The notes: generated by a model from the letters alone, not told the origin. Shown: positions 14,931-23,527, counted from the stretch's first letter. The stretch: 29,727 bases of DNA from Thermohalobaculum sp964467005 (GCA_964467005.1 CAYXPI010000019.1:1-29727), one strand, 5' to 3'. A program made the numbers and translations.

Positions 14931-15938
14931 GTGAGCGCCCCACACCCCCGGATCGAAAGCGCAGGCGGCCCCGTGAGAGCTGCGGTGATTGGCGCCGGGG
15001 TGGCTGGCCTCGCCGTGGCGTCCGAGCTCTCGGCCGCGGGCCTCGAGGTGGCGGTGATCGACCGGGCGGAGGGCCTCGGCCCGCGGCAATGCTCCTGGTG
15101 GGCGGGCGGCATGCTGGCCCCCTACTGCGAGCGCGAGAGCGCGGAGGAGCCCGTCCTCACCCTCGGCCGTCGTGCGGCGGAGTGGTGGGAGGCCCAGGCC
15201 GGCGGGGTCACCCGCGCGGGCACCCTCGTCCTCGCGCCGGGTCGGGACCGGGCGGAGCTGCGCCGCTTCGCCCGCCGCACGGTGGGGCATGAGAGCCTGG
15301 ACGCGGACGGCATCGCCGGGCTCGAGCCCGATCTCGCGGGCCGCTTCCGGGAGGGGCTCGTGTTCCCCGACGAAGCGCATCTCGACCCGCGCGCGAGCCT
15401 CGCGGCCCTCTCCGAGCGGCTGCGGGCGCGCGGCGTTTCCATCGCCTACGGCACGGCAACGCCCCCGGAGGCGGATCTTGTGGTCGATTGCACCGGGATC
15501 GCGGCGGCGACCCGGCTGCCGGGCCTCCGCGGGGTGAAGGGCGAGATGCTCGTGATCCGCAGCGAGGAGGTTCGGCTCTCGCGCCCGGTGCGGCTTCTCC
15601 ACCCGCGCCACCCCCTCTACATCGTGCCGCGCGAGGGCGGGCTCTTCATGCTGGGCGCCACCATGGTCGAGACGGCGGACCGGGAGCGGATCACCGCCCG
15701 CGCCATGCTCGAGCTTCTGGGCACAGCCTACGCCCTCCATCCCGCCTTCGCCGAGGCCGAGGTGGTGGAGATCGGCGTGGATCTCCGTCCCGCCTTCGCC
15801 GACAATCTGCCGCGGGTGCTGGTGCGCGACGGGCGGATCCATGTGAACGGCCTCTACCGCCACGGCTTTCTCCTGGCGCCCGCGATGGCGCAGGAGGCCG
15901 TGGCCCGGGCGCGCGAGATGGTGGCGGAGCGGGCCTGA
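14931..15938 (+). CDS. thiO: Glycine oxidase ThiO
   Basis: A FAD-dependent D-amino-acid-oxidase-type enzyme that oxidises glycine to iminoacetate (dehydroglycine) for thiazole synthesis. GTG 14931 (GGGAGG nine bases before) gives 335 aa; GTG 14973, directly before the dinucleotide-binding strand, is an alternative. The Rossmann motif is AVIGAGVAGLAVASEL, and later there is CSWWAGGMLAPYCE, a typical ThiO substrate-side segment. Near the C-terminus HVNGLYRHGFLLAPAMA is the conserved FAD-contact region. It is the first gene of the thi operon and its stop overlaps thiS (TGATG). No TPP riboswitch is visible in the 106 bases upstream. Confidence 0.92.
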   Translation: MSAPHPRIESAGGPVRAAVIGAGVAGLAVASELSAAGLEVAVIDRAEGLGPRQCSWWAGGMLAPYCERESAEEPVLTLGRRAAEWWEAQAGGVTRAGTLVLAPGRDRAELRRFARRTVGHESLDADGIAGLEPDLAGRFREGLVFPDEAHLDPRASLAALSERLRARGVSIAYGTATPPEADLVVDCTGIAAATRLPGLRGVKGEMLVIRSEEVRLSRPVRLLHPRHPLYIVPREGGLFMLGATMVETADRERITARAMLELLGTAYALHPAFAEAEVVEIGVDLRPAFADNLPRVLVRDGRIHVNGLYRHGFLLAPAMAQEAVARAREMVAERA

Positions 15939-16135
15939 TGCGCATCCTCCTCAACGGCACCGAGACGGCGGTGACGGCGCTCCGGCTCGACGACGCGCTG
16001 GCCGAGCTCGGCTATGGCGGCGCGCATGTCGCGACGGCCGTGAACGGCGCCTTCGTGCCGCGGGACGCACGGGCGCGCACCCAGCTGGTCGAGGGCGACC
16101 GGCTCGAGGTCGTGGCGCCCTTGCAGGGGGGCTGA
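15938..16135 (+). CDS. thiS: Sulfur carrier protein ThiS
   Basis: A 65-aa ubiquitin-like protein beginning MRILLNGTE and ending in the required Gly-Gly, which is adenylated and converted to a thiocarboxylate to deliver sulfur to ThiG. The start overlaps the thiO stop by one base. ThiF, which would activate the tail, is not in the window. The conserved segment ATAVNGAFVPRD is typical of the family. Confidence 0.95.
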   Translation: MRILLNGTETAVTALRLDDALAELGYGGAHVATAVNGAFVPRDARARTQLVEGDRLEVVAPLQGG

Positions 16136-16138
16136 GGG

Positions 16139-16912
16139 ATGCTCCGCCTCTACGACCGCGCGCTCGAGAGCCGGCTCCTGCTCGGCACCGCGCTCTTCCC
16201 ATCGCCGGCGATCCTGGCAGAGGCGGTGCGCGCGTCGGGCACCGCCATGGTCACCGTCTCGCTCCGGCGCGAGGCGGCGGAGGCGCAGGCGGGCCAGGCC
16301 TTCTGGGAGCTCATCCGGGAGCTCGGCGTCGCGGTTCTGCCCAACACCGCCGGCTGCCACACGGTGAAGGAGGCCGTCACCACCGCCTATATGGCGCGCG
16401 AGGTGTTCGGCACGCCGGCCATCAAGCTCGAGGTGATCGGGGAGGACGACACTCTGCAGCCCGACCTCTTCGGCCTCGTCGAAGCGGCGCGGGTGCTCGC
16501 GGAGGACGGGTTCGAGGTCTATCCCTACACGACGGAGGACCTGGTGGCGGCCGAGCGGCTCGTCGAGGCCGGCTGCCGGGTGCTCATGCCCTGGGGCGCG
16601 CCGATCGGCTCGGGCCTCGGCCTCGCCAACCCCACGGGCCTCCGCCGGATGCGGGGGCATTTCCCGGAGGTGGCGATGATCGTCGACGCCGGGATCGGCC
16701 TCCCCTCCCACGCCGCGGCGGCGATGGAGATGGGGATGGACGGCGTCCTCCTCAACACCGCCGTCGCCAAGGCCGGAGATCCGGTGGCGATGGCCCGGGC
16801 CATGGCCGCCGCGGTCGAGGCCGGGCGCCTTGCGGCCGAGGCCGGCCCCATGGAGCCGCGGGAGATGGCCACGCCCTCCACCCCCGTCATGGGCAAGGCG
16901 TTCCTGACGTGA
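16139..16912 (+). CDS. thiG: Thiazole synthase ThiG
   Basis: A 257-aa TIM-barrel enzyme that condenses deoxyxylulose 5-phosphate, dehydroglycine from ThiO and sulfur from ThiS into the thiamin thiazole phosphate. The catalytic Schiff-base lysine is K96 in AIKLEVIGEDDTLQPD. Other family landmarks are LPNTAGCHT, VLMPWGAPIGSGLGL and the phosphate-binding DAGIGLPSHAA. Length is normal. It starts three bases after thiS and overlaps thiE by four bases. Confidence 0.96.
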   Translation: MLRLYDRALESRLLLGTALFPSPAILAEAVRASGTAMVTVSLRREAAEAQAGQAFWELIRELGVAVLPNTAGCHTVKEAVTTAYMAREVFGTPAIKLEVIGEDDTLQPDLFGLVEAARVLAEDGFEVYPYTTEDLVAAERLVEAGCRVLMPWGAPIGSGLGLANPTGLRRMRGHFPEVAMIVDAGIGLPSHAAAAMEMGMDGVLLNTAVAKAGDPVAMARAMAAAVEAGRLAAEAGPMEPREMATPSTPVMGKAFLT

Positions 16913-17520
16913 ACCTCGACCGTTTTTATCCGATCTGGGACGGGGAGGCGTGGTTCCGCCGGCTCCTGCCGCTCGGCGTGCGCCTCGTCCAGCTCCGGGT
17001 GAAGGACCGGCCCGTACCCGAGCTCCGCGCCGAGATCCGGGCAGCCCGGGATCTCTGCGCGGCCCATGGGGCGCAGCTCATCGTCAACGACCATTGGCAA
17101 CTGGCGCTCGAGGAGGGGTGCGACTTCGTCCATCTCGGCCAGGAGGATTTGGACACGGCCGACCTCCCCGCCATCCGGCGCGCGGGGATCCGGCTCGGCC
17201 TCAGCACCCACGACCATGCGGAGCTCGACCGGGCGCTGGCGCTCGCGCCGGCCTATGTCGCCCTCGGCCCCGTCTACCACACCCAGCTCAAGGCCATGCG
17301 CTGGGCGCCCCAGGGGCTCGACCGGATCACCGAGTGGAAGCGGCTGGTCGGTGCCGTTCCGCTCGTCGCCATCGGCGGCTTCACCGTGGAGCGCGCGGCC
17401 GGCGCCTTCGCGGCGGGGGCGGACATCGTCTCCGTGGTCACCGACATCACCCGCAACCCGGACCCCGAGGCGCGCACCCGCGCCTGGATCGCCGCGACCC
17501 GCGCTGAGGAGACCCCATGA
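16909..17520 (+). CDS. thiE: Thiamine-phosphate synthase ThiE
   Basis: A 203-aa TIM-barrel enzyme joining HMP pyrophosphate and thiazole phosphate into thiamin monophosphate. It starts with GTG in a GTGA overlap with thiG. Motifs seen are VQLRVKD, LIVNDHWQLA (the usual Arg after ND is His here), FVHLGQEDL, GLSTHDHAEL, YVALGPVYHT and VAIGGFTVERA. It is slightly short but complete. The His substitution suggests a diverged ThiE subgroup; activity is still expected because the phosphate-binding and Mg-binding acidic residues are retained. Confidence 0.9.
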   Translation: MNLDRFYPIWDGEAWFRRLLPLGVRLVQLRVKDRPVPELRAEIRAARDLCAAHGAQLIVNDHWQLALEEGCDFVHLGQEDLDTADLPAIRRAGIRLGLSTHDHAELDRALALAPAYVALGPVYHTQLKAMRWAPQGLDRITEWKRLVGAVPLVAIGGFTVERAAGAFAAGADIVSVVTDITRNPDPEARTRAWIAATRAEETP

Positions 17521-18212
17521 GCGCCACCGACTACGGCTCCCCCATCTTCGCCGCCTGGCGCGCCGCGGCGCCGGACTGGGCGGCCTACACGCGCCACCGC
17601 TTTGTCGAGGGCCTGGGCGACGGCACGCTGCCGCGCGATGCGTTCCTGGGCTATCTCGTTCAGGACTATCTCTTCCTCGTGCATTTTTCCCGGGCTTGGG
17701 CGCTGGGTGTGGTGAAGGCCGAGACGGTGGCCGAGATGCGGGCCTGCGCCGAGACCGTGAACGCGCTCATCGGCCACGAGATGGCGCTCCACATCCGCAC
17801 CTGCGCTGCGGCCGGCATCCCGGAGGCCGAGCTCGAGGCGGCGCGGGAGCTGCCGGCCAACATCGCCTACACCCGCTATGTGCTCGATGCCGGGCAGTCC
17901 GGCGATTTCCTGGATCTTCTGGCCGCGTTGGCGCCTTGCGTCTTCGGCTATGGGGAGATCGGCGCGCGCCTCAAGGCGGAGGCGAGCTCGGAGACCTATG
18001 CCGATTGGATCGGCACCTATGCGGGCCCGCCCTATCAGGAGGTCTGCACCGCGGTGGCGGGGCTCATCGAGGCCGCCGCCCTCCGGCGCCTCGGCCCCGA
18101 CGCTCAGGCGAGCGCCCGCTGGGCGCGGCTCGTGGACCGTTTCGCGACCGCCACGCGCCTCGAGGTCGATTTCTGGGAGATGGGGCTCGCCGCGCCGCGC
18201 CGATCCCCCTGA
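17517..18212 (+). CDS. tenA: Aminopyrimidine aminohydrolase / thiaminase II TenA
   Basis: A 231-aa all-helical TenA protein that hydrolyses amino-HMP (and weakly thiamin), salvaging degraded thiamin into HMP. D50 (LVQDYLF), Y121, the TenA-C class cysteine C141 (LAPCVFGYGEIG) with Y145, and E216 (RLEVDFWEMG) fit the known active-site set. It overlaps thiE by ATGA and is the last gene of the operon. HMP kinase ThiD is not in the window. The stop lies six bases from the stop of a convergent gene. Confidence 0.93.
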   Translation: MSATDYGSPIFAAWRAAAPDWAAYTRHRFVEGLGDGTLPRDAFLGYLVQDYLFLVHFSRAWALGVVKAETVAEMRACAETVNALIGHEMALHIRTCAAAGIPEAELEAARELPANIAYTRYVLDAGQSGDFLDLLAALAPCVFGYGEIGARLKAEASSETYADWIGTYAGPPYQEVCTAVAGLIEAAALRRLGPDAQASARWARLVDRFATATRLEVDFWEMGLAAPRRSP

Positions 18213-18218
18213 TCGCCG

Positions 18219-18701
18219 TCAGCCGCGGGTGAGCGGGAAGAGCGCGTCGAGCACCCGACGGCCGCGCTCGGACAGGCGGTTGAGCGCGTCGGCGGATTCG
18301 TCGAGTTGGGCGGCGAGCCGACCCATATCGCCCGTGTAGACGGCGTCCTCGACCCGGTCGTACGCCGCCGAGGTGAGGTCGAGAAGATCGGTCACATCCG
18401 CGTCGAGCTCGGCGCCCATGGCGTTGGCGGTGACGTCGGCGTCGAGGGTCACGAGCCAGAACCGGGCAATGGCGAGCTCGGAGAGCATGACGGCGGCCGC
18501 CTGGCGCATTTCGCTGCGGTCGTTGCGCGACCGGGCGATGTTGAAATCGCTCTGGGCGTCGAGGGTGTGGAGGATCGCCGTGCGGGCGCGGAGCGCGTTC
18601 TCCCGGATCGTGATGCCCTCGTCGACCGTTTGGGCCGGGGCGGGGTGGGTGGCGAGAGCGGCGGCGAAGGCGGCGGCGAGGGCGATGGTGGCACGGCGCA
18701 T
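18219..18701 (-). CDS. Exported helical hypothetical protein
   Basis: A 160-aa protein from ATG 18701, with AGGGGAC upstream. Residues 1-23 form a signal peptide ending in PAPAQ. The mature part is acidic and helical, with long amphipathic stretches such as REMRQAAAVMLSELAIARFWLVTLDADV, shortened here to AVMLSELAIARFWLVTLDA, and a late heptad-like segment QLDESADALNRLSERGRR. I do not recognise a named family. It is probably periplasmic. It lies 87 bp downstream of the patatin-like gene on the same strand and may be co-transcribed with it or have its own promoter in the gap. Confidence 0.75.
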   Translation of the reverse strand: MRRATIALAAAFAAALATHPAPAQTVDEGITIRENALRARTAILHTLDAQSDFNIARSRNDRSEMRQAAAVMLSELAIARFWLVTLDADVTANAMGAELDADVTDLLDLTSAAYDRVEDAVYTGDMGRLAAQLDESADALNRLSERGRRVLDALFPLTRG

Positions 18702-18788
18702 GACAGTCCCCTAATCTTGGATTTGACGGTGCCATGGGTGTAGCATGCGGCCATCGCTCTGAGGAGGGGCCGCCCGTGCGCCCGCGCC

Positions 18789-20066
18789 TCAACTGTCGTC
18801 TTCGAGGAGCTCCACGGGCGGATCCTCAGGGGGCGCGAAATCCGGCGGGAAAGGCGCCCAGGCGTTGCCCGAGAGGCCGAGCTCGTAGCCGAGCTCGTAG
18901 AGCCCGCGCATGTAGACGGGGTCGAACAGCTCGGTCGCCTCCCCCGCAAAGTCCCGCGGGATGGAGATGATGTTGAGGTCGATGTCGTCGCGCTGGGCGA
19001 CCGCGAGGATCCGGTAGATGTCGCCCGTACCCGAGCCCCCGATGAGCGACGAGGCCGCCTTGCCCGCAATCGAAAAGATGCGCGGTCGCACCGGATCGTA
19101 GGCCTTCGAGATCTTGTTGTTCATGATCACATAGGCCGCGCGGTTTACCGAGAGGTCGCCGAGCCCTGCGTCGAGATCGGCGCTGCGCAGGCCCGGGCTG
19201 TAGAGCATCACCTGCTGGGTGGCGCCGCCATCCACATGCATCTCGTCATAGCGCCGGCCGCCGGCCTCGACAGGGATGAGCACCGGCGGAAAGGCCGCGG
19301 GAATGGCGGAGGAGGCCTGGATCACGTCGTGGATCAGGCGCTTCGCGCTCGGATGCCCGCTCGCCGCGATCCCGCCGATGTTCCAGATCACGGGCCGCGA
19401 GGCGTCGATGTTCGTCGTGCCGATGAGCAGGATCCGCCCGTCGCGATAGCCCTGCGCGATCTTCTCCACCACCGCGTCGGTCAGATAGCGCTCGATGAGC
19501 CGGCGGTAGCCCGAGGTGTCGAGGAGGGCCGTGCCGCCCGTGAGCCCGGCGAAGATGGTGCGGATCACCAGGTCCTTGCTCTCGTAGGTCGTGTAAATCT
19601 CTCGGAGCGTCGCGTCGTAGTCGGGCCCCAGAAAGGCGAAGATCGCGATGATGGCCCCGGTGGAGACCCCGCTCACGGTCTCGAAGACCGGGCGGTCGCC
19701 CCGCTCGGTCCAGCCCGCGAGGAGGCCCGCGCCGAACGCCCCGTCCGGCCCGCCGCCCGAAAGCGCGAGGCTCGTGCGCGTGACCGTGGCGCCGGCCGCG
19801 ATCTCCCGGGCGTAGTGCTCGCGGAGGATCTGGGTTCGCAGCTCGACGAGGCGCTGGACGTCCTCGGGCGCGACCCCGTCGCCCCACAGTCGGAGAAAGG
19901 CGCCCTCGATGCCGTAGGGCCGGGCGTCGTGCAGCCGGTCCTCTGGCACCGGAGCCCGCACGAGGACGGTGGTGCAGGCGGCGAGGCCTGCGAGGAGGAC
20001 GGCCGCGCCCAGCGCGCGGCGGGCCCGGGATCGGACGCTCTGGGCGGCGGCGGTGGCAGCGGTCAT
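18789..20066 (-). CDS. Patatin-like phospholipase, lipoprotein
   Basis: A 425-aa protein from ATG 20066, with AAGGAG upstream. The N-terminus has a basic region, a hydrophobic stretch and a lipobox (LAAC, C31), so it should be lipid-anchored in the envelope. The patatin catalytic dyad is present: oxyanion loop SGGGPDGAFGAG (about 103-114), GVSTG with nucleophile S135, and D279 in VDGGA. Patatin enzymes hydrolyse acyl esters of phospholipids or related lipids. The C-terminal region after 300 is a family extension. Membrane-anchored patatin proteins are frequent in alphaproteobacteria; the physiological lipid is unknown. Confidence 0.9.
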   Translation of the reverse strand: MTAATAAAQSVRSRARRALGAAVLLAGLAACTTVLVRAPVPEDRLHDARPYGIEGAFLRLWGDGVAPEDVQRLVELRTQILREHYAREIAAGATVTRTSLALSGGGPDGAFGAGLLAGWTERGDRPVFETVSGVSTGAIIAIFAFLGPDYDATLREIYTTYESKDLVIRTIFAGLTGGTALLDTSGYRRLIERYLTDAVVEKIAQGYRDGRILLIGTTNIDASRPVIWNIGGIAASGHPSAKRLIHDVIQASSAIPAAFPPVLIPVEAGGRRYDEMHVDGGATQQVMLYSPGLRSADLDAGLGDLSVNRAAYVIMNNKISKAYDPVRPRIFSIAGKAASSLIGGSGTGDIYRILAVAQRDDIDLNIISIPRDFAGEATELFDPVYMRGLYELGYELGLSGNAWAPFPPDFAPPEDPPVELLEDDS

Positions 20067-20148
20067 CTCGGGCTCCTTGCGGATCGGTCCAGCTCAGACC
20101 CGAGCTTATGCGAGATCGCTGGGATGGGCGCAAGAACGCCCTGGGGCG

Positions 20149-20832
20149 TCAGGTTGCGTCGTGCAGGATGATGCCGAGCGTCAGGCGCTCGCCGGCGCGG
20201 AGCCGGCTCACGCCGTGGCGCTGGGTGAGGCGGAAGACCCCCCGGGCGCCCCAGGCCGGCCGGTGATGGACCGCGAAGGCCACCGCATGGCCCTGGGCGA
20301 GCGGCACCACCTCGGCCCGGCTCTGGCGCCGCGGCCGCTGCACGGTGAGGACGAACTCCCCGCCCTCGAAATCGCCGGGGTCGGAGAGCAGGACGACGGC
20401 CTGGATGGGAAAGCTCACGGCGCCGTAGAGGTCCTGGTGCAGGCAGTTGTGGTCTCCCTCCCGGTAGCGGAGGAGGAGGGGGGTCGGCCGGGTTTGGCCG
20501 GCCCGGTGGCAGAGCGCGCGATACGCTGCATGGGTCTCGGGATACGTCTCCCCGGTGCCGAGGGCCGCGGCCCAGGCCAGCGCGACGGGCCGAAGGCGGC
20601 GGTAGAGATCGGCGCGGAGCGCGGCGACCGGCTCGGGCAGGGGGTCGGCGAAGTACTTGTACTCTCCCTGGCCGAAGCCGTGGCGCGCCATGTCGATCGT
20701 GTTGCGGAAGCGCGCGTCGTCATCGTAGAGCGCCACGAGCCGCGCGCAGTCCTCCGGCGCGAGCACGGGGCCGAGATCGGCGTGTCCATGGGCGTCGAGC
20801 GCGTCGGGGGCGAGGGCGGGGAGGTGGGGCAT
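20149..20832 (-). CDS. 2OG-Fe(II) oxygenase of PF09859 type
   Basis: A 227-aa protein from ATG 20832, chosen because GAGGAGA lies seven bases upstream; a longer reading crosses into the divergent gene's control region. Conserved blocks are RHGFGQGEYKYF, H132-x-D134 (CLHQDLYG), FEGGEFVLTVQRPRRQSRAE, and a second iron ligand His at 189/190 (FAVHHRP), then RHGVSR with the probable 2-oxoglutarate Arg. This is the double-stranded beta-helix family described in Pfam as an oxygenase possibly acting on alkylated nucleic acid; that role is a prediction and not proven. It has no signal peptide. It is transcribed divergently from a small helical protein. Confidence 0.88.
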   Translation of the reverse strand: MPHLPALAPDALDAHGHADLGPVLAPEDCARLVALYDDDARFRNTIDMARHGFGQGEYKYFADPLPEPVAALRADLYRRLRPVALAWAAALGTGETYPETHAAYRALCHRAGQTRPTPLLLRYREGDHNCLHQDLYGAVSFPIQAVVLLSDPGDFEGGEFVLTVQRPRRQSRAEVVPLAQGHAVAFAVHHRPAWGARGVFRLTQRHGVSRLRAGERLTLGIILHDAT

Positions 20833-20971
20833 CTGGGTCTCCTCTGGCGTCGGTGCGGCCAAACTGGGCCGTTTCGCCGCCGGCAGCCACCCGCATCCTG
20901 CGCTCGCGGGCGATTTGGTGTTAGGCTGGAGGTTCAACGACATCAGAACGCAAAGTTCGGGAGGAAACGAC

Positions 20972-21244
20972 ATGATCACGCCGGAGGAACTGATCGATCT
21001 CTGCGGCATCACGCGCGAGGAGCTGGCCGCCATCGCCGAGCACGAGCATCTGCCGGAAGTCGCGGCCGCGGCGCTGGCCGACTATCTCATGCATCTGCCG
21101 CGGGGGCCGGCCATGGTGCGGAGCATGATCCGCGACGATCTGCGGGACGCGATCCGACGGGGAGACAAGGTCCGGGCCCGGGAGCTCTTGCTCGCGCTCA
21201 ACCACTTCGTGACCGAGCATCCCGAGTGCCGCGATCTCGGCTGA
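20972..21244 (+). CDS. Small conserved helical protein of unknown function
   Basis: A 90-aa protein from ATG 20972, preceded by GGGAGGA. The whole length is helical, with LIDLCGITREELAAIAEHEH at the start (HTH-like spacing), LPEVAAAALADYLMHLPRG, and RARELLLALNHFVTEHPEC at the end. I recall similar short proteins in Rhodobacterales, without assigned function. It is followed after 48 bp by the DMT transporter. Confidence 0.75.
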   Translation: MITPEELIDLCGITREELAAIAEHEHLPEVAAAALADYLMHLPRGPAMVRSMIRDDLRDAIRRGDKVRARELLLALNHFVTEHPECRDLG

Positions 21245-21292
21245 GGGCCGTCCAGTGCGTGCATCCCGGCCGGTCCTGAGTTAAGGAGGCCC

Positions 21293-22285
21293 ATGGCCGA
21301 GAACACGCATGCGGGGCAGGGTCGGGGCGAGGGGGCGAGCACGCGTGGGATCGCCTTTATCCTGGTCGCCGTCTTCTGCATGTCGGTCAACGACATGACG
21401 ATCAAGATCCTGTCGGGCGACTATCCGCTGCACCAGATGGTGTTCGTGCGCTCGGCCATCGGCATCTGCTTCAGCCTCGCGATCCTCCAGGCCGAGGGGG
21501 GCGTGCGGCAGCTCAAGACCGATCGGCCCGGCCTCCATGTGCTGCGCGGGCTTCTGATCGTGATCGCCAACATGGCGTTCTTCGCCGCCCTCGCGGCGCT
21601 GCCCCTGGCCACCGCGACGGCGCTGTTCTTCGTGGCGCCGCTCCTGATCACGCTCCTTTCCGTGCCGTTCCTCGGAGAGACGGTGGGCCCCAGGCGGATG
21701 GCGGCGGTGATCGTCGGCTTTCTCGGCGTCCTCGTCATGCAAAGGCCCTGGGCCGAGCCCGGAGAGGTGGGGCGTCTCGTGCTGGTCCTGCCCCTCGTCG
21801 CGGCGCTGGCATATGCCTCGATGCAGGTGCTGACCCGGCGGCTGAGGGCGAGCGCCCTGGCCTCGGTGATGGCGATCTACATTCAGGGCATGTTTCTCAT
21901 CGTCGGCGCGCTCTTCTGGCTGGTGGCGGGCGACGGGCGCTTTGCCGAAGGGCTGGAGAGCGAGAGCCTCATCTTCCTCCTCCGCGCCTGGGTGTGGCCG
22001 ACGGCGGAGGACTGGCCTCTCTTCCTCCTCATCGGGCTCATGTCGGCGGTGATCGGGTATTCGATCTCGGAGGCCTACCGCTCGGCCGACGCGGCCGCGG
22101 TGGCACCATTCGAGTATCTCGCGCTCGCCATGGCGATCTTCTGGGGCTGGGCGGTGTTCGGCGAGCTGCCCGGGCCGGAGGTGATGGCCGGCATCGCGCT
22201 GGTGGCGGGGGCGGGGCTTTACGTCTTTCTCCGCGAGGGGCGCAGGGGCGCGCCGCGCCGGCCGCATCCGAGGCTTCGGCGATGA
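21293..22285 (+). CDS. EamA/DMT-superfamily transporter
   Basis: A 330-aa inner-membrane protein with an unusually good TAAGGAGG ribosome site three bases before the ATG. About ten hydrophobic segments form two EamA repeats (first ends near VLVMQRPW, second begins near LVLPLVAALAYASMQVLTRR). SEAYRSADAAAVAPFEYLAL is the typical last-but-two helix of the RarD/RhaT-like branch. It exports or imports a small metabolite, not identifiable here. Its stop overlaps the start of the nitronate monooxygenase (ATGA). Confidence 0.88.
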   Translation: MAENTHAGQGRGEGASTRGIAFILVAVFCMSVNDMTIKILSGDYPLHQMVFVRSAIGICFSLAILQAEGGVRQLKTDRPGLHVLRGLLIVIANMAFFAALAALPLATATALFFVAPLLITLLSVPFLGETVGPRRMAAVIVGFLGVLVMQRPWAEPGEVGRLVLVLPLVAALAYASMQVLTRRLRASALASVMAIYIQGMFLIVGALFWLVAGDGRFAEGLESESLIFLLRAWVWPTAEDWPLFLLIGLMSAVIGYSISEAYRSADAAAVAPFEYLALAMAIFWGWAVFGELPGPEVMAGIALVAGAGLYVFLREGRRGAPRRPHPRLRR

Positions 22286-23250
22286 GCTTGCCTGCGGTTC
22301 TCGCGCGCCTTCGCCTGCCGGTGATCGGGGCCCCCATGTTCCTGGTCTCGGGCCCAGAGCTCGTGATCGCGCAGTGCAAGGCCGGCATCGTTGGCGCCTT
22401 CCCGGCCCTCAATGCGCGGGAGGAGGCGGGCGAGCCGGTCGCGCTCGAGGTCTGGCTGGCAGAGATCACCGAGGCGCTGGCCGCCCATGACCGGGCCCAT
22501 CCGGAGCGCCCGGCGGCGCCCTTCGCGGTCAACCAGATCGTCCACCGCTCCAACACCCGTCTCGAGCGCGATGTGGAGATCTGTGCGAAGTGGAAGGTGC
22601 CGATCTGGATCACCTCGCTGGGCGCCCGCCCGGAGGTGTTCGACGCGGCGCGCGGCGCCGGCGCTCTCTGCTTCCACGACGTGATCCACGATGCGCACGC
22701 GCGCAAGGCCATCGATAAGGGGGCGAGCGGGCTCGTGGCCGTCGCCGCCGGCGCGGGCGGGCATGGCGGCCGGCTCTCGCCCTTCGCCCTCGTCGCCGAG
22801 ATCCGCCGCTGGTTCGAGGGCCCGCTCGCCCTCTCGGGCGCCATCGCGACTGGCGGCGCGGTGCTGGCCGCCGAGGCCATGGGCGCCGCCCTCGCCTATA
22901 TCGGCTCGGCCTTCATCGCCACCGACGAGGCCCGCGCGCAGCACGCCTACAAGCGCATGATCGTCGAGGGGTCGGCGGCGGATATCGTGATGACCGACCG
23001 CTTCACCGGGGTGCCGGGAAACTACCTGGCCCCCTCCATCCGCGCTCAGGGGATCGACCCGGAGCGGCTCTCGGAAACCGGGGCCCAGGCGCTCGATCTC
23101 GGCGGCGGTGCGGGGGCCAAAGCGTGGCGCGACATCTGGGGCGCGGGCCAGGGCATCGGGGCCGTGGAGGCGGTGCGCCCGGCGGCCGAGCTGGTGGACC
23201 GGCTGGAGCGGGGCTATCTGCGCGCGCGTGAACGCGTGCGGCTGCCCTGA
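22282..23250 (+). CDS. Nitronate monooxygenase (NPD family)
   Basis: A 322-aa FMN-dependent TIM-barrel enzyme. Family motifs are PVIGAPMFLVSGPELV at the start, GIVGAFPALNAR, FHDVIHDAHARKA, GASGLVAVAAGAGGHGG (phosphate-binding glycine region), LSGAIATGGAV and YIGSAFIATDEA. Members oxidise alkyl nitronates or related anions, and many have other unproven substrates. Coupling to the transporter gene upstream hints at a shared substrate. A hairpin follows about 30 bp after the stop. Confidence 0.9.
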   Translation: MSLPAVLARLRLPVIGAPMFLVSGPELVIAQCKAGIVGAFPALNAREEAGEPVALEVWLAEITEALAAHDRAHPERPAAPFAVNQIVHRSNTRLERDVEICAKWKVPIWITSLGARPEVFDAARGAGALCFHDVIHDAHARKAIDKGASGLVAVAAGAGGHGGRLSPFALVAEIRRWFEGPLALSGAIATGGAVLAAEAMGAALAYIGSAFIATDEARAQHAYKRMIVEGSAADIVMTDRFTGVPGNYLAPSIRAQGIDPERLSETGAQALDLGGGAGAKAWRDIWGAGQGIGAVEAVRPAAELVDRLERGYLRARERVRLP

Positions 23251-23280
23251 TTCCCATCGGAATGCAACCCCACGCGTCCG

Positions 23281-23303
23281 GGAGGCCGGGCAGACGCCCC
23301 TCC
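23281..23303 (+). terminator. Candidate terminator after the nitronate monooxygenase gene
   Basis: GGAGG (23281-23285) pairs with CCTCC (23299-23303) and inner GGC with GCC around an AGAC loop, with a three-base bulge. A TTTT follows at 23311-23314. This makes a moderate intrinsic terminator. Confidence 0.4.
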
Positions 23304-23380
23304 GTGTCCATTTTGGGCCGCGATGGGACGCTTATGTCCTCAATTCGACCAGAATCATGGGGTCAATCTCGATGCTGGAC

Positions 23381-23409
23381 TTGCCCGCCGGTTAAATTTC
23401 GCTTAGTAC
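23381..23409 (+). promoter_or_regulatory. Possible promoter of the Tad-like operon
   Basis: The 23251-23527 gap contains a distinctly AT-rich stretch around 23391-23417. TTGCCC (23381-23386) and, 17 bp on, TAGTAC (23404-23409) are the best sigma-70-like pair, with a weak -10. CGCT and AGCG flank the segment 23400-23419 as an imperfect inverted repeat that might be an operator. The remaining gap shows no coding potential. Confidence 0.25.
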
Positions 23410-23527
23410 ACGTATAGCGGGTGTCACGTTCACAAGGCCGGGGAATCAGAAGGTTCGCGCGATCCGTGCCGAAGGGCATGGCCGGCGTTCGGTCGTGATC
23501 AGGACTTTAAGGTCGTGCGGAGGGTGC

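Noticed and set aside
11642..15112. Very long minus-strand open frame (over 1100 codons) opposite the RTX gene
   Set aside because: It is an antisense by-product of GC-rich codons; its translation is Arg/Glu/Val/Ala-skewed with no domain, and the plus strand has clear domains.
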